A stretch of DNA of 64,000 nucleotides from NCBI GenBank assembly GCA_024734495.1, contig JALMQS010000073.1:3413387-3477386 (forward strand). Direction: 5' to 3'. Source of the DNA: Forficula auricularia. Taxonomy: Eukaryota > Arthropoda > Insecta > Dermaptera > Forficulidae. Below, piece by piece: positions 33,601 to 44,328 of this stretch; the first letter of the stretch is position 1; every line of letters starts with the position of its first letter. The position numbers and the translations under genes were made by a program. Under the pieces are notes generated by a model, which worked only from the letters and a program-made list of their open reading frames with translations, was not told the DNA's origin and made no database searches.

Positions 33601-33883
33601 ATCAGAATCGCGTGAATATTGAAAATTTTTGAATTTTTTTTCTTCTTTCTCAGCTGAATAGCCAGGTAGAATTTTTAATTAATTTTCTCTTTATGAATAA
33701 AAAGTTTCTTTTTATTAATTTAATTTGAATTATGAAATTAATTGCTCAATTAAAATAGGATGGGTCCGGATGAATCTCATTTTCTTTCAATTTGTCTACA
33801 GTGACGAATTACTGTGATTTATAAGGATTAAGAAGCAAAGTGAAATCTTTTTCTCGATAACCTGGATCGATTCTCTCCTTTCT

Positions 33884-34195
33884 TTGCTTGAAATGATTCT
33901 TGATATCCTCGTTGAGGAAAGAGGGAGAGCTGAGCTCGGTCTTCTTTACGAGCCCAGGAGCGGTCGGCAAATGATGGCCGTTGATCGTCCCGGAATAGAT
34001 GACTCCCGGGGTGAAAGAACTGGCATGCTTACCAATCGCTTAGCAAACGGAGAAAAAGAAAGGCTTGTTATCATTTTTCTAGAGGGATTGATTGCAGAAC
34101 AAAGAGGGACAGTGAATGAATTCGAAATCAAATTCAAAATGAACAGCTATCATTTTCCTAGAATAATAAAAAATATATATATTTTATGTTTATAA
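33884..34195 (+). other. GC-richer open block, coding status uncertain
   Basis: An open plus frame of 103 codons in AT-rich DNA reads ILDILVEERGRAELGLLYEP and then GRQMMAVDRPGIDDSRGERT and RLANGEKERLVIIFLEGL. The minus strand is open over the same stretch (33,946-34,137). Composition differs from the surroundings, which favours captured or genuine coding DNA, but no family was recognised and no clean splice pair encloses it. Confidence 0.25.
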
Positions 34196-34199
34196 GAAA

Positions 34200-34544
34200 A
34201 TTTGATTTTAAATTCATTTCTCTGAGTTCAGTTATTTAAATATATCAGGTGCGCATCTAGTGCCAGAAATGTATAAACGAATAATCATTTACAATATATT
34301 TTTTATTTGGTAGTAAATTTTAAATAAATCTAAAAATTTATAATATATTATACATTCCCTCTAAAAATGAAAAGTTATCTCCTTTTTTTACAGGGTTAGG
34401 AGCAAGCGTATTTTAGGGAGGGGAGCAAACTATTAAAAACAAAAGAAAAATAATTTATTATATTTTTATTTTATTTTATTAATTACATTTTACTAGTGTC
34501 TTATTTGGGCTTAAATTTTTACAATTTTATATTTTAATTAAAAA
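34200..34544. other. AT-rich stretch, no gene seen
   Basis: No motif could be assigned. Confidence 0.4.
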
Positions 34545-34690
34545 GTTTTTATTTTGCCGAGAAAGCAGAGTTTAAAATTCATAAAGAGAAACAAAGAGGT
34601 AGTCCTCACATATTTGATATATATGTGTGTATGTTTATTTGCACCAAGCAGAGGACAACCTCTTAGTTTCTCTTCATGAATTTTAAAGTC
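34545..34690. repeat. Palindromic family H remnant
   Basis: AATTCATAAAGAGAAACAAA then GAGGTAGTCCTC on the left is mirrored by GAGGACAACCTC and TTTCTCTTCATGAATT on the right (34,576-34,684). TTTTGCCGAGAAAGCAGAG marks the family edge. The CTGATGA core itself is missing from this copy. Confidence 0.65.
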
Positions 34691-34739
34691 ATTTTCAGAT
34701 ACCATACATTTTGTGGATATATACAATTTCTTCCTGTTC

Positions 34740-35660
34740 TTCTACACACGCCTCACGTCTCAGTGGAAGAGGACGCCCAGCTTTCTTTCCACCTCTTCGG
34801 CGGTCTGCCCCTAGGCCTCTTGGATGCTGACCTTCCATCCCGGCTATTTTTATTAGTCCTTCCGCGTTGGCTCATGTTCATTCCAATACCGACGGCAATC
34901 TTTTGTCCATTTGACGTTATCTTAGATCTCACACTCTTCTCTGATATCCTTACTCCTTATTTTGTCGCATAGTGTTAGGCTCAGCGTCTTCATCTCCGTT
35001 GATCTTAGTAGCTGGTCCGTTTTTGTTGTGTCGGCTCGGGTCTCAACAGCGAAAGTGATGGTAGGTCTTACAGCTGCTTATAGATTTTCACCTTTCCCTC
35101 AGTGCTCATGAATTTGTTTCTCCAGGCATCCTGATATCCTGGCACCTCTAATTGTTTGGTCCTTCACCTCATTATACAGGTTGCGATCGCTAGTGACATG
35201 GCATCCAAGATATTTGAATGTCATCACCTGTTCAACCATCCTATTTTTGAATTCAAGTTTGCAACGAATTGGTTCTTTTGAGACGACAAGCGATTTTGTT
35301 TTCTCGACAGAAACTTGCATATTAAATTTCTCTGCGATCTTGCCGAATTGGTGTAGGAGTCTCTGTAGATCGTCTTCCTATTCAGTAATAAGAACGGCGT
35401 CATCAGCGTAACAAACAATATTAATATCTTTTTCTCCTACGTTGTATCCTTTCATTCCTCTAATTTGTGATATTAATTCATCCATGATTAGATTAAAGAG
35501 AGCAGGACTTAAAGAATCGGCCTGTCTTACTCCAGATAATGTTCTTATAGGTTCGCTGAGACCGTTTTCCGTCATAATTTTAGTTTCGGTGTCGAAATTA
35601 ATATGCCTATATAGGGCTATAAGATCTAAGGGGTGTTCATTGTTCTTAGGATAGTAGTAT
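34740..35660 (-). pseudogene. RTE-type reverse transcriptase fragment
   Basis: The minus strand reads, in broken frames, ALYRHINFDTETKIMTENG, GVRQADSLSPALFNLIMDE (motif B; A for the usual G after RQ), YADDAVLITE (catalytic motif C), MTFKYLGCHVTSDRNLYNEV, VRPTITFAVETRADTTKTD, a GVRISEKSVRSKI-like stretch, and RPRGRPPKRW near the C-terminus. This series is typical of RTE-clade LINEs, of a different lineage from the 44.3-kb copy. A stop follows the YADD segment and several frameshifts are present, so it is inactive. The endonuclease part is absent. Confidence 0.85.
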
Positions 35661-35699
35661 ATAGTATAGTGTATACAATTTAATTTATTGAATTATAGT

Positions 35700-36290
35700 A
35701 AAAAAATTTCATTTTTCCCTCTTCGGTTGTCTGAAATCCTCTTCTTCCAACCTTGATTCCTCTTTCTTCATCCCCTCCTCCATCCTCTTCCTCCTTCCCA
35801 TCCCTTTAGGTTTCTTCTAATTTTTTTATTAAATATAATTCCCACTTCTTAATTTCTTCCATTAGGGAGTCGGGTAGTTCAGTCAGCTAACGCACTGGCT
35901 TCGCTTCGGCATCGATCGATTATGACGATGTTGAAGTGGAGGTCCGGGGTTCGATCCTAGCTGGCAAATAAAAATTTCTACCAGCTGAAAACTCGGCTCC
36001 CTCACTAGCCCTACTTACACTCTACTTATGTGCTGTCTAAATGGGCTTTGTTTGTTCCCGGTGACATTAAATAAAAAAAAAAAAAAATTCTTCCATTAAC
36101 CCCTTCGATCGTCCTGTCATGTTTTTCCCCATCGTGATGTGAAGTTTTTTTCGCAATTCTCAATATAGTTTGAGTTTTCCTCTTCTTTCTTTCCTTCAGC
36201 TCCCTTTGCTCCTCTCCATATATTTTCACACCTTGCTCTTTCCCAAGCTCTCTTCTCTTCTTCATTTCTTTTCTCTTCGTCCCAGTAGCT
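35700..36290 (-). pseudogene. Lys/Glu-rich open segment interrupted by SINE-c
   Basis: The minus strand reads KKRRELGKEQGVKIYGEEQR and ERKKRKTQTILRIAKK before the SINE. Continuing past it, WELYLIKKLEE, a TAA stop, and RDGKEEEDGGGDEERGIKVG follow. This could be a decayed retroelement ORF with charged, coiled-coil-like composition, but the low complexity makes it uncertain. Confidence 0.3.
35865..36087 (+). mobile_element. tRNA-derived SINE, family SINE-c, with perfect target duplication
   Basis: The 223-bp element starts GGGAGTCGGGTAGTTCAGTC (A-box region with AGCTAACGC) and has GGGGTTCGATCCTAGC (B box). It ends in a poly(A) run at 36,073-36,087. TTCTTCCATTA flanks it exactly at 35,854-35,864 and 36,088-36,098. 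Clean boxes, an intact tail and a perfect duplication suggest a recent insertion. This is a non-autonomous retroelement that needs a LINE machinery in trans, by family knowledge. Confidence 0.9.
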
Positions 36291-36299
36291 TTCTATTCC

Positions 36300-37320
36300 T
36301 ATTACCCTTTTAATTCTTTTATAGTAGTACGTACAATAGCTTGAGTTTTCAATTCTTAACCAATCTTCTTGTATTGTTTGATCTACATATATGTATTTTT
36401 AAAATGTTTTCTAGACCCTTTTTTAAACTTACTCCACCTTTTTATCTTAAAGTTTGTAATATCTGTCCTTCCCTCGCTCAACTCCATGTTTGGCTTAAAT
36501 CACTTGCCGGACATCATTCATTAAAAATATTCAATGGGAAATTAACTGGGGCGCTACTGGTTAAAGCTGAAAATTTCTTTTTTCACAAAAGATGTGTCTC
36601 TACTCCTAACTTACACCCACCAAGTTTTATAAAAATATGTAATGTAGTTTTGGAGTTATAAAAAAAAAACATTTTTCAAAAAATCTTTATCGCCTTATAT
36701 AACAAAAATAAAGCAAAAAGTTTTTGAATTAAAATCATGCACATATTAACTTAACCTCCTTCAATATATTGACATTAAATTTTGAAACACCCTGTATACT
36801 GCAAGGAATTGAATTTTCTACAACGTTGCTTTTAAAGCTAATAGTTTAGGGGCTATTTGATAATTTCCATTATCGCCCCCCAGACCCTTTTTGACGAAAA
36901 AAATAACAAAATGTTCTAGGTTGCAAAATATGAAATTTCCTAAAAATTCTGCCGTTTTTATGCGAATTGCGAACAGTCAGAAATTTTGTTGAAGGTGTTT
37001 TATACATGTAAATCCAAAGTATGGGACAATTTTGAGCAATCTACAGACAAAACCTTAATTTTAAAAATAAAGTAGATATATTCGTGAGCCCTAATCTTTT
37101 GTTCATAGAATTCACAAAGTCTCAGTCATTCAATGTCGATTCTTAAGAAAGATTCTTCAGGGACTCATTAGGGCATGCAGAGAATCCTAGACCAGTGTTT
37201 ATGATTGAATTTCGTTAAATTGATGTTTTCTAGTAACTTTTAAGGAGTTAGGTGTTAGTTCTAGGTGAAACATTTTAATATAATAATAAAACTTGAGCAA
37301 GATGCGAGGTAGGTTTCACA
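36300..37320. other. Mixed AT-rich DNA with a dispersed repeat block
   Basis: 36,960-37,060 (GAGCAATCTACAGACAAAAC, CTTAATTTTA) matches 14.75-14.82 kb. GAAACACCCTGTATA near 36,785 is a phrase often met at insect repeat ends. No gene was called. Confidence 0.45.
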
Positions 37321-38660
37321 AAAAAGAAATAAAACAAAATTGAGTTTTGAATTCGATATATTTCGAGGGTGAGCCCATCACCAGGAGTAAAAAAAAACTG
37401 ATGTTTCTAGGCTTGGTTCATAGGCAGGAATATCATGAATAGGAAATTCTGCAAAATTTTAAAGCTTAAAATCTTGTAATGTATGCGATTACGGGATCAA
37501 ATGTTAATAAGCAACATTTCTTTGGCTTCAGTGATCACCAGCACCATAATTTTTTTTGTTGAATTCGTTAATAAATTAGTAAATAGATATTTAAAATGCT
37601 CATTTACAGCTTATTGTCACACCATATAATGTTTACAGATGAAATAAATGAAACTCTATAGTACAAAACTAAAATAAATAAAAACTATATTTAACTCAAA
37701 ACTAAATATAAAATATTTTATCACTGTCGATTGTAAAATTAATTTTCAGGTGATAGATGTTCCAGTTTAAACTGGATCTGATTTATCTTTCGTGTAAGTT
37801 GGATTTCTCAGTCATAGTTGGTAGGACGTATTTATTACTCACTAAATAGAAGTGTGAAATATTGGGCGACTCTTATTATCAGGGTGGCCTACGATCTCCC
37901 CTATTTATTGACTTGTTATGTCTGCACAAGAATTCTGAATGGATATAATATAACAATAATAAAACTAATTTTTCATCCAACTTTCTCTTCTATTGATTTT
38001 CAATAATTCCCTCAAGAAATCTCGATAACAATAATTATTATAGCATTTTTATCAAATTGTATTAAATTGTTTTTTATTATCTATTAATGGTTCTGTCATC
38101 GTTTGGATATTTATTTATTTCTCTAAGATATAAAAAGAATTTCCATTAGGTGAATATACTAAAAGTAGGATTTTTGTTTAATGTAGCGATGTAGATAAAT
38201 GATGCATAATCTAATGAGTTTGACAGATGATCATTGGAGAGAATTTCGAGTGGTAATCAAGTTGCTAAAAAGGGTTGTTTGAGTTCCCCACTGCTCTTCT
38301 AATTAGAATTGAACAGTATCAAGATTGGGAAAGCAATTATTCGGGTATCGATGATGAGATATTCATTCCAGATTAACTCACCTATCGCTACACATCACCG
38401 AACTTTAAAAGGTGATTGAAAATGAAGTCTAATGAATAAAAGGATTTTTTTAATTTAAAAAAAATGACGATAAATAAAATAGAAATGTGTATAAATATAA
38501 ATGGAATCTCTAACATACTAGTATATGAAATATGTTTCTTATGGTAGTTGGTTATTTTTAATTGCAAATTTGTCAACGGCCATAAAATATATAACACTCA
38601 ATTACAATGACCAAATTTAATCTAAGTGTAGTACTTATATTAATCTAGAATCAAACGTTT
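37321..38660. other. AT-rich stretch, one possible repeat arm
   Basis: At 37,345-37,395 the minus strand has CTGGTGATGGGCTCACCCTC then GAAATATATCG, like the arms of the 27.1-kb element. Otherwise nothing is recognised. Confidence 0.4.
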
Positions 38661-38663
38661 AGG

Positions 38664-38769
38664 TCAGGGGGTAGGCAAACTATGACCCACGGGTCCCCAA
38701 GTGACCCATTTGATAATTTCAAATGACCCACTTGAGTTCCGCAAATTAAAAAAAAATCACCTGTAATCT
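38664..38769 (+). mobile_element. hAT-like left end fragment
   Basis: CAGGGGGTAGGCAAACTATG then GACCCACGGGTCCCC is a hAT-style terminus. It is cut off by the inverted repeat that follows. Confidence 0.45.
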
Positions 38770-39085
38770 TCAAGGATTTAGTAATTATTGAAGGAGACAA
38801 TAAAAGTGTGTCTTCTGCTGGAATTATAAATTTTATTTATTTATAACGAGACTATAGTTTCGAGGACTTTGCCCTCTTCATCAGTCAATTACAATGGATT
38901 CAGAGGAATTAATTTATGAATTCACAAATTCCTGTGAATCCATTGTAATAGACTGATGAAGAGTGCAAAGCCCTCGAAACTATAGTCTTGTTATAAATAA
39001 ATAAAATTTATAATTCCAGCAGAAGACACACTCTTTTATTGTCTCCTTCAATATATAAAAATTCTGCTACTCTCGGCAAAAACTT
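38770..39085. mobile_element. Inverted pair of hammerhead-like family H units
   Basis: GAAGGAGACAATAAAAGTGT... on the left is mirrored by ...ACACTCTTTTATTGTCTCCTTC on the right. Two cores face each other: 38,848-38,886 (minus) and 38,951-38,990 (plus), each CTGATGA, A, stem, GAAAC, TATA, GTC. The right unit ends with TCTGCTACTCTCGGCAAAA as at 25.3 kb. The centre is GATTCAGAGGAATT / GAATTTGTGAATTC-like sequence. Confidence 0.75.
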
Positions 39086-39100
39086 TCGTTTTAGTAATAA

Positions 39101-39415
39101 TTGTTAGCATTTATATATACCTATACTGATTTACATAAAATTCTTGAAAATAGAAGATATTTTTATAGAGATTTGTTACCACAGTCACAATTACAAAGCT
39201 CATTTCTATCAGTTGCAATTCTTAGCATTGGTAATAACGGAGAACGGCTTACAGAAGGCTTGAAAAGAGAATTCATAAATTTTTTCGAACATTTATTTAA
39301 TGACTTTGCTAATAAAAAACAAGAAAAATACCAATGTCAACCAGAACAATTCAACGTCTCATTGAAGAATGTCCAAAAATATTGACAACCAGGTCAAAAA
39401 TGTTTGATTATTTAC
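39101..39415 (+). pseudogene. Unidentified coding-like segment
   Basis: The frame from 39,101 reads LHKILENRRYFYRDLLPQSQ, SFLSVAILSIGNNGERLTEG and KREFINFFEHLFNDFANKK. A shifted frame near 39,331 gives TRTIQRLIEECPKILTTRSK and FDYLLD directly before GTAAGA, a possible donor. The smooth, non-repetitive protein reading in two frames suggests a broken exon or transposon gene. No family was recognised. Confidence 0.3.
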
Positions 39416-39419
39416 TCGA

Positions 39420-39716
39420 TGTAAGATAAACTTATTCAAAACTTATTCAAAAATTAAGATTTTATTATATATATATATATATGATTTAAAAAAAATTTAA
39501 ATAAAAGAAGTATTTTTAGAGGCCAAAATATGGTGAGTCCATTGATATACCTTCTACTTCATTAACATTTCTTGTGTGAAAAAATGTGATGAGATATGCA
39601 AAAAAAGAATTTATTTTTGGATTCAGCAGCCAAAAATCTATAAGAACCAGATAAAATATTCAAACAACTTTTATTAAGCATATTTGCTATACAAACATCA
39701 TACCATGTTAATTTTT
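39420..39716. other. AT-rich gap with (TA)n
   Basis: A short TA run lies near 39,467-39,482. Nothing else was seen. Confidence 0.4.
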
Positions 39717-40073
39717 AACCGACTTCAAAAAAGGAGGAGGTTCTCTATTCGACTGAATTTTTTTGTTTTTTTGTGTCTATGTTACCTCATATCTCAACCA
39801 ATTGTGAACCGATTTTGAATTTTTTTTTGCATTGGGTCCAGTCTAGCTTCCGATTGGTCCCGTTCTTTTTCTTTGGTATTAGACCTTTTTTGTTAGGGTT
39901 GTTCAGGTCTAACTTCCGATTTCGATGATTCTTTTTTTATTGGAAAGGGGTTTCTTAGGGATAGTGCAATATTGATTTGGTCAAGTTCTGATGATATGAT
40001 CACTATTAATAACATCACTAAAAAGAGAAAAATAAAAATAATTTTTAAGAATAAAATAAAACCGACTTCAAAA

Positions 40074-41510
40074 TAAACTGCAACGGATCGTTGCTAAACT
40101 TTATCCAAATTCATTTGAAATATTAATATGTTTGTTCCTTTATTATTAATCAGATATCACTTGCAATTTGTAGTTCATGTTGACATTAATTAAAAATAAT
40201 TCTGATTTAATAGTCGAGGAATAACCATTCTACATTGGATTTTTGACATTTCGGTTATTATTGTAACCATTCCTGAAGCATGGAGGAATCGACTTAAAAT
40301 CAAAAATAGCCATCGATTCAAAAATGGAATGAAATAAGGTTATTCCTCTAGTAGATAAGAATCGATCGTTATTTTTGATTTTAAGTCGATTCCTCCATGT
40401 CTTCAGCAATGGTTACCAATAAAAACCGAAATGTCAAAAATCCAATATAGAATGGTTTTTCCTCAAGTATTAGATGAGAATCAATCGCTATTTTAGGTTT
40501 AAAGTCGATTTTTCTGTCTTAAGCACTGGTTACCAATAAAAACCGAAATGTCAAAAATCCAATATAGAATGGTTTTTCCTCAAGTATTAGATGAGAATCA
40601 ATCGCTATTTTAGGTTTAAAGTCGATTTTTCTATGTCTTTAGCACTGGTTACCAATAAAAACCAAAATGTCAAAAATCCAATATAGAATGGTTATTCCTC
40701 AAGTATTAGATGAGAATCAATCGCTATTTTTGGTTTAAAGTCGATTTCTCTATGTCTTAAGCAAAGATAACGGATAAGAAAACAACGCAGTTGCTATGGT
40801 TACTTATAAAATTTCCTCCCAAATTTTTACCATTTCACAGCGAGAAGCCTAACCATTCTTACTTAAGTTAGGTTAAATGAGCTTAAATTATTATTATTAT
40901 CTTAAAACAATCAAATGAATAAATTTTAAAGAATTTAAAATAAAAAATTTAAAAAAAGTACTATTTTATTCTAGAGTAAAGTACTTTAAAATATAATTTT
41001 ACTAACAACTTTATTTAAGCTTTTTGTGGTCCCCAAGGTACTTAATTAGGGTATTAAATTTCATAAAAATTGGTTAAGTCATTTTCAAGATATTTAGAAG
41101 AAACTAAAAAAGTACTTAAATAAAGTACTAATGTTTGTGGGCCGATATGTACCAAAAACTAATCAGTCCTTCATTTTGTTAAAAGAATGCTAGGTTTTCA
41201 ATTTCATTTCAATCGGTGCAACGGTGTGGAAAAAATCGTGGGCCAAAAAAACGATAACATACATCCATCCATACATCCATCCATCCGCACGCACTAAATG
41301 AAAAAATCGCACTTTTTGGCCTCTCGACGAGACCCCATGTAATTTTTGGCAAAACCGTCACCTGCTAAAATTCAACCTAATTGAATACTACAATTTGTGA
41401 CTTTAATTGAGTCCATGGGTTCCGTAGTCTTTACCTGAGGACCCTTTGAAGCCACGCTTGCCCCGAGAGCGATTACAATACTTTACCCATGCTTTGCATT
41501 GGATAAAGTA
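40074..41510 (-). mobile_element. Nested non-autonomous element N1 inside copy IV
   Basis: Left end ATAAACTGCAACGGATCGTT with hairpin GCAACG-GAT-CGTTGC; right end CCATGCTTTGCATTGGATAA. Near the ends are inverted CTTTATCC (40,109 region) and GGATAAAG (41,501). A 118-bp tandem repeat sits inside. A second copy in the other orientation ends the window (63,198-63,991). Subterminal inverted repeats, an end hairpin and an internal minisatellite fit Helentron-derived HINE/DINE-type elements, which is inference. Confidence 0.6.
40345..40765 (+). repeat. Tandem repeat, ~118-bp period, 3.5 copies, plus an inverted partial unit
   Basis: GGTTACCAATAAAAACC starts lie at 40,411, 40,528 and 40,647. Each unit also has CAAAAATCCAATATAGAATG and TTTAAAGTCGATTT. 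A reverse-oriented partial unit lies at 40,210-40,330 (CATTCTACATTGGATTTTTG). Confidence 0.9.
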
Positions 41511-41836
41511 AAAATTAAATGCAACAAATAAAATACACTAAAAGGTATAAAATAATTATTATCTTATTTAGTTACAACTGAACGACGAAATATTAACATG
41601 AAATTACTTTTTGAAGTCGGTGCCAAACATATACCTTTTATGATTCGCACTCGGCGGAACTTACTTAGTAGGTTTGGCGGGTACGCTCGCTTATAGGTAT
41701 AGTTTGTTTGGCACCGACTTCAAAAAGTAATTTCATGTCACTATTTCGACGTTTAGTTGTCACTAAATAAGATAATCATTATTTTATACCTTTTAGTGTA
41801 TTTTATTTATTGCATTTAATTTTTTTGAAGTCGGTT

Positions 41837-42839
41837 TTATTTTTTTCATAAAAATTTTTTTATTCATTTTTAATTTATACAATTTATCAGTTCTTCCAAA
41901 CTTTACAAATCTAAACACCTTTCAAGCTCAATTCACCAACTACAGATTCCCCTTCTTTTAAAATCAACACCCTTGAATCCAACCTGATTCCATGAACATC
42001 TTCGAATTTAGACTCCCTTTCATACTCACAGAGAGGCAATTAAACTCTGATTCTCCTTCCAAATATTGTCTTATATCTTCCCTCCAAAGGGTCAGCTTGG
42101 TTAAAGAACTTTCCTTTAAATCAAGTTAAGGAACGTTCAAGTATCTTGTAACATTTATACCGGAGGAGGGCTTAAATTAAGTGTTACTAATGTGTTACGT
42201 TGATGAGAGAGGGTATTAATTTATGTTTACATAGCATTATGACTATATGAGTTTTAATAAGTTATAAAGATAAATTAATTTTTTGAAATTACAATTTATT
42301 TATTCATTATATACTAATACCTATATAAAACACACTGCAATGTAATCGAAGAATCATTTATCTTAATATCAAAAAATCCATTATGCAACAAGCCTTGAAG
42401 GTGAGGGGGAGGCCACACAAATATTACAATGCATTATGATAGGGTACGGGGGGCCTAAATATTGTCAAAAACGTTACGTGATACTTAAACGTTTCCTTTG
42501 CGCGGGTTCAAGCCCGACTCGCTTCAAATATTTTACCGGCTATAATCTGATTTGTATACCAATTTATACACTTTGAACTATTAGTGATTTTTATAAATAA
42601 AAAACCTTAAAAGGAAATTGAAAAAAAATCTAATCATATATTTTATTAACATTTTCACCTGTCACTAATTACTTTAATTAAAGAAAAATCAATTAAAATG
42701 AAATTTGTCAAGGTAGATCTATCCAGAACATTTTCTCATCCTCAAAATTTCTTAATAAATTTTGTTTCATCAAAATCGTTCAAGCCGTTTTCAAATTAAA
42801 AAAAAAAAAATACAAATAAATAAATAAATAAATATTTAT
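41837..42839. other. AT-rich stretch with one B-box-like sequence
   Basis: GCGGGTTCAAGCCCGACTCG at 42,498-42,517 fits a RNA polymerase III B box, but no A box was seen upstream, so it may be a SINE relic. Nothing else was called. Confidence 0.4.
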
Positions 42840-43060
42840 CAGTGGCGGTTGGTGACTTTTCAACCTGGGCATGCTGTCGAAAAAAGTACCCTTCATTTTT
42901 TGAAATTTTGTTTTAATCTTTGCTGTTTTTTTTTCAAATTTCAACGGCATCATTTTCGTTATTTTTCAAATTTAACATTAGATTTTTTAAAAATATATTT
43001 TGGGGTCTTCGCCCCATACGGATACAGCTTTGTGTGAGAGAGGGTAGGATTCAAAAATTA
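42840..43060 (+). mobile_element. hAT-like element fragment, family R3
   Basis: Starts CAGTGGCGGTTGGTGACTTT and shares ACATTAGATTTTTTAAAA, CTTCGCCCC and TGTGTGAGAGAGGG with the reverse copy at 17.1-17.3 kb. A right end may be the GCGCCACATCCACAG segment near 43,610. Confidence 0.5.
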
Positions 43061-44320
43061 AATCTTGTGACTTAAACACTACAGTCAATAAGATGGAAAT
43101 TGACCATCTTGCACAATAAATAAATCAGCCTGTTCTATTATTAGAAAATCTTAAATTTCTCCTAATTCTATTGCTAGAAGCAAGCTATGACTTAGTTATT
43201 TCCGATCTTATATATTGAGGGTTCTTAGAAATGGATTAGTCCAAAGATTCCCGAATCATTTTTATTTATTCTTTTTTTGTATTACGAGCGAAAACAATTT
43301 TTATTCCACTAAAACTCGCATGAACTTGTCTTTGACATGCTTGAACTGGAAGATATACCAGGCAAGGACTTCAAACCTTCTATCCATACCCTTTTCGGAA
43401 AATCAATAATTTTAATTGCCCTTTGAAACTATGCAAAAATTTTATTTCATTTCGAGAACCAATATACTTATCAAAACAAAAAAATGTTTTTTATAGAAAT
43501 ATTACAAATAAAAGATAATAATTTGAAAATTTAAAGATCCTATGAAATTTTGAAGTCGACCTTATATATTTATAAAAATAATCTAAGTGTTAAAATTTTA
43601 GTGATGCGCCACATCCACAGCATCCATGGGCCGCACCCCAATGATATTATATATATACAAACAAACAATTTATACTCGTTTAATAAGATTAGATAGATAG
43701 ATATAGATTAATAAAGACGATTTACAAATTCGCATGTGAAATATTTTTAACTTTATAAAATTGTATTTAATTATTTCTATAATAGATTTCAAATTCGGTT
43801 CATAAAACAAGATAATTATTTCCTTATTGAGATTTGAAGTGCGAAATTAAATACAATCCATCAAAGATTAAATTTCTATTAAAATAAGAGGGCAAATATC
43901 CCTGTGGAAATAGGTCAGTGTTGTTTATTTTAGAATCCATTGCTACTGTTAGTTTAATTTAATTTAAAGCCCTATTAATTAAGCTTTAAGATTGAAATAC
44001 AAAATCTGCTAATCTTTAATTTTTTAATGAATATTATTATTTTACAATTTTCTTTCGATTTAATAATATTAATATCTATAGTACCTCAAGAATATAATTA
44101 ATATAATGATAAAATACCTAGTTTTTCATTGATAAGTGTGCCTATTTCTTAATTACTTATTTTTACATATTATTTATCTCCATCCAAAATTAGATCTTAT
44201 AGTGATATAATTATAACACTAATAACTGTGATAAATTGAATGTTGATTCAATAGTAAAAAAGTTTCACATTTGTCGGTCCTGTTTGTTTGTTTTTAAATT
44301 AAAAATATTATTAATATATT
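43061..44320. other. AT-rich stretch, no gene seen
   Basis: No further motif was recognised. Confidence 0.4.
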
Positions 44321-44328
44321 ATAGCTTT

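Larger units (their letters stand above)
39717..41836 (+). mobile_element. Composite fold-back element, copy IV (carries a nested insertion)
   Basis: Left domain 39,717-40,073 (GAGGAGGTTCTCTATTCGAC, CATTGGGTCCAGTCTAGC). After ACCGACTTCAAA the sequence switches to foreign DNA and resumes with AATTAAATGCAACAAATAAA at about 41,513, the continuation seen in copy III. The fold-back arms and loop then run to GAAGTCGGTT at 41,836. Loop orientation is as in copy I. Confidence 0.8.

Noticed and set aside
34676..35654. Plus-strand open frames within 34.7-35.7 kb
   Set aside because: They are antisense to the RTE reverse transcriptase motifs (GVRQADSLSP, YADDAVL) on the minus strand.
42498..42517. Isolated tRNA or SINE from a B-box-like sequence
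   Set aside because: There is no A box at the right distance and no second copy in the window.
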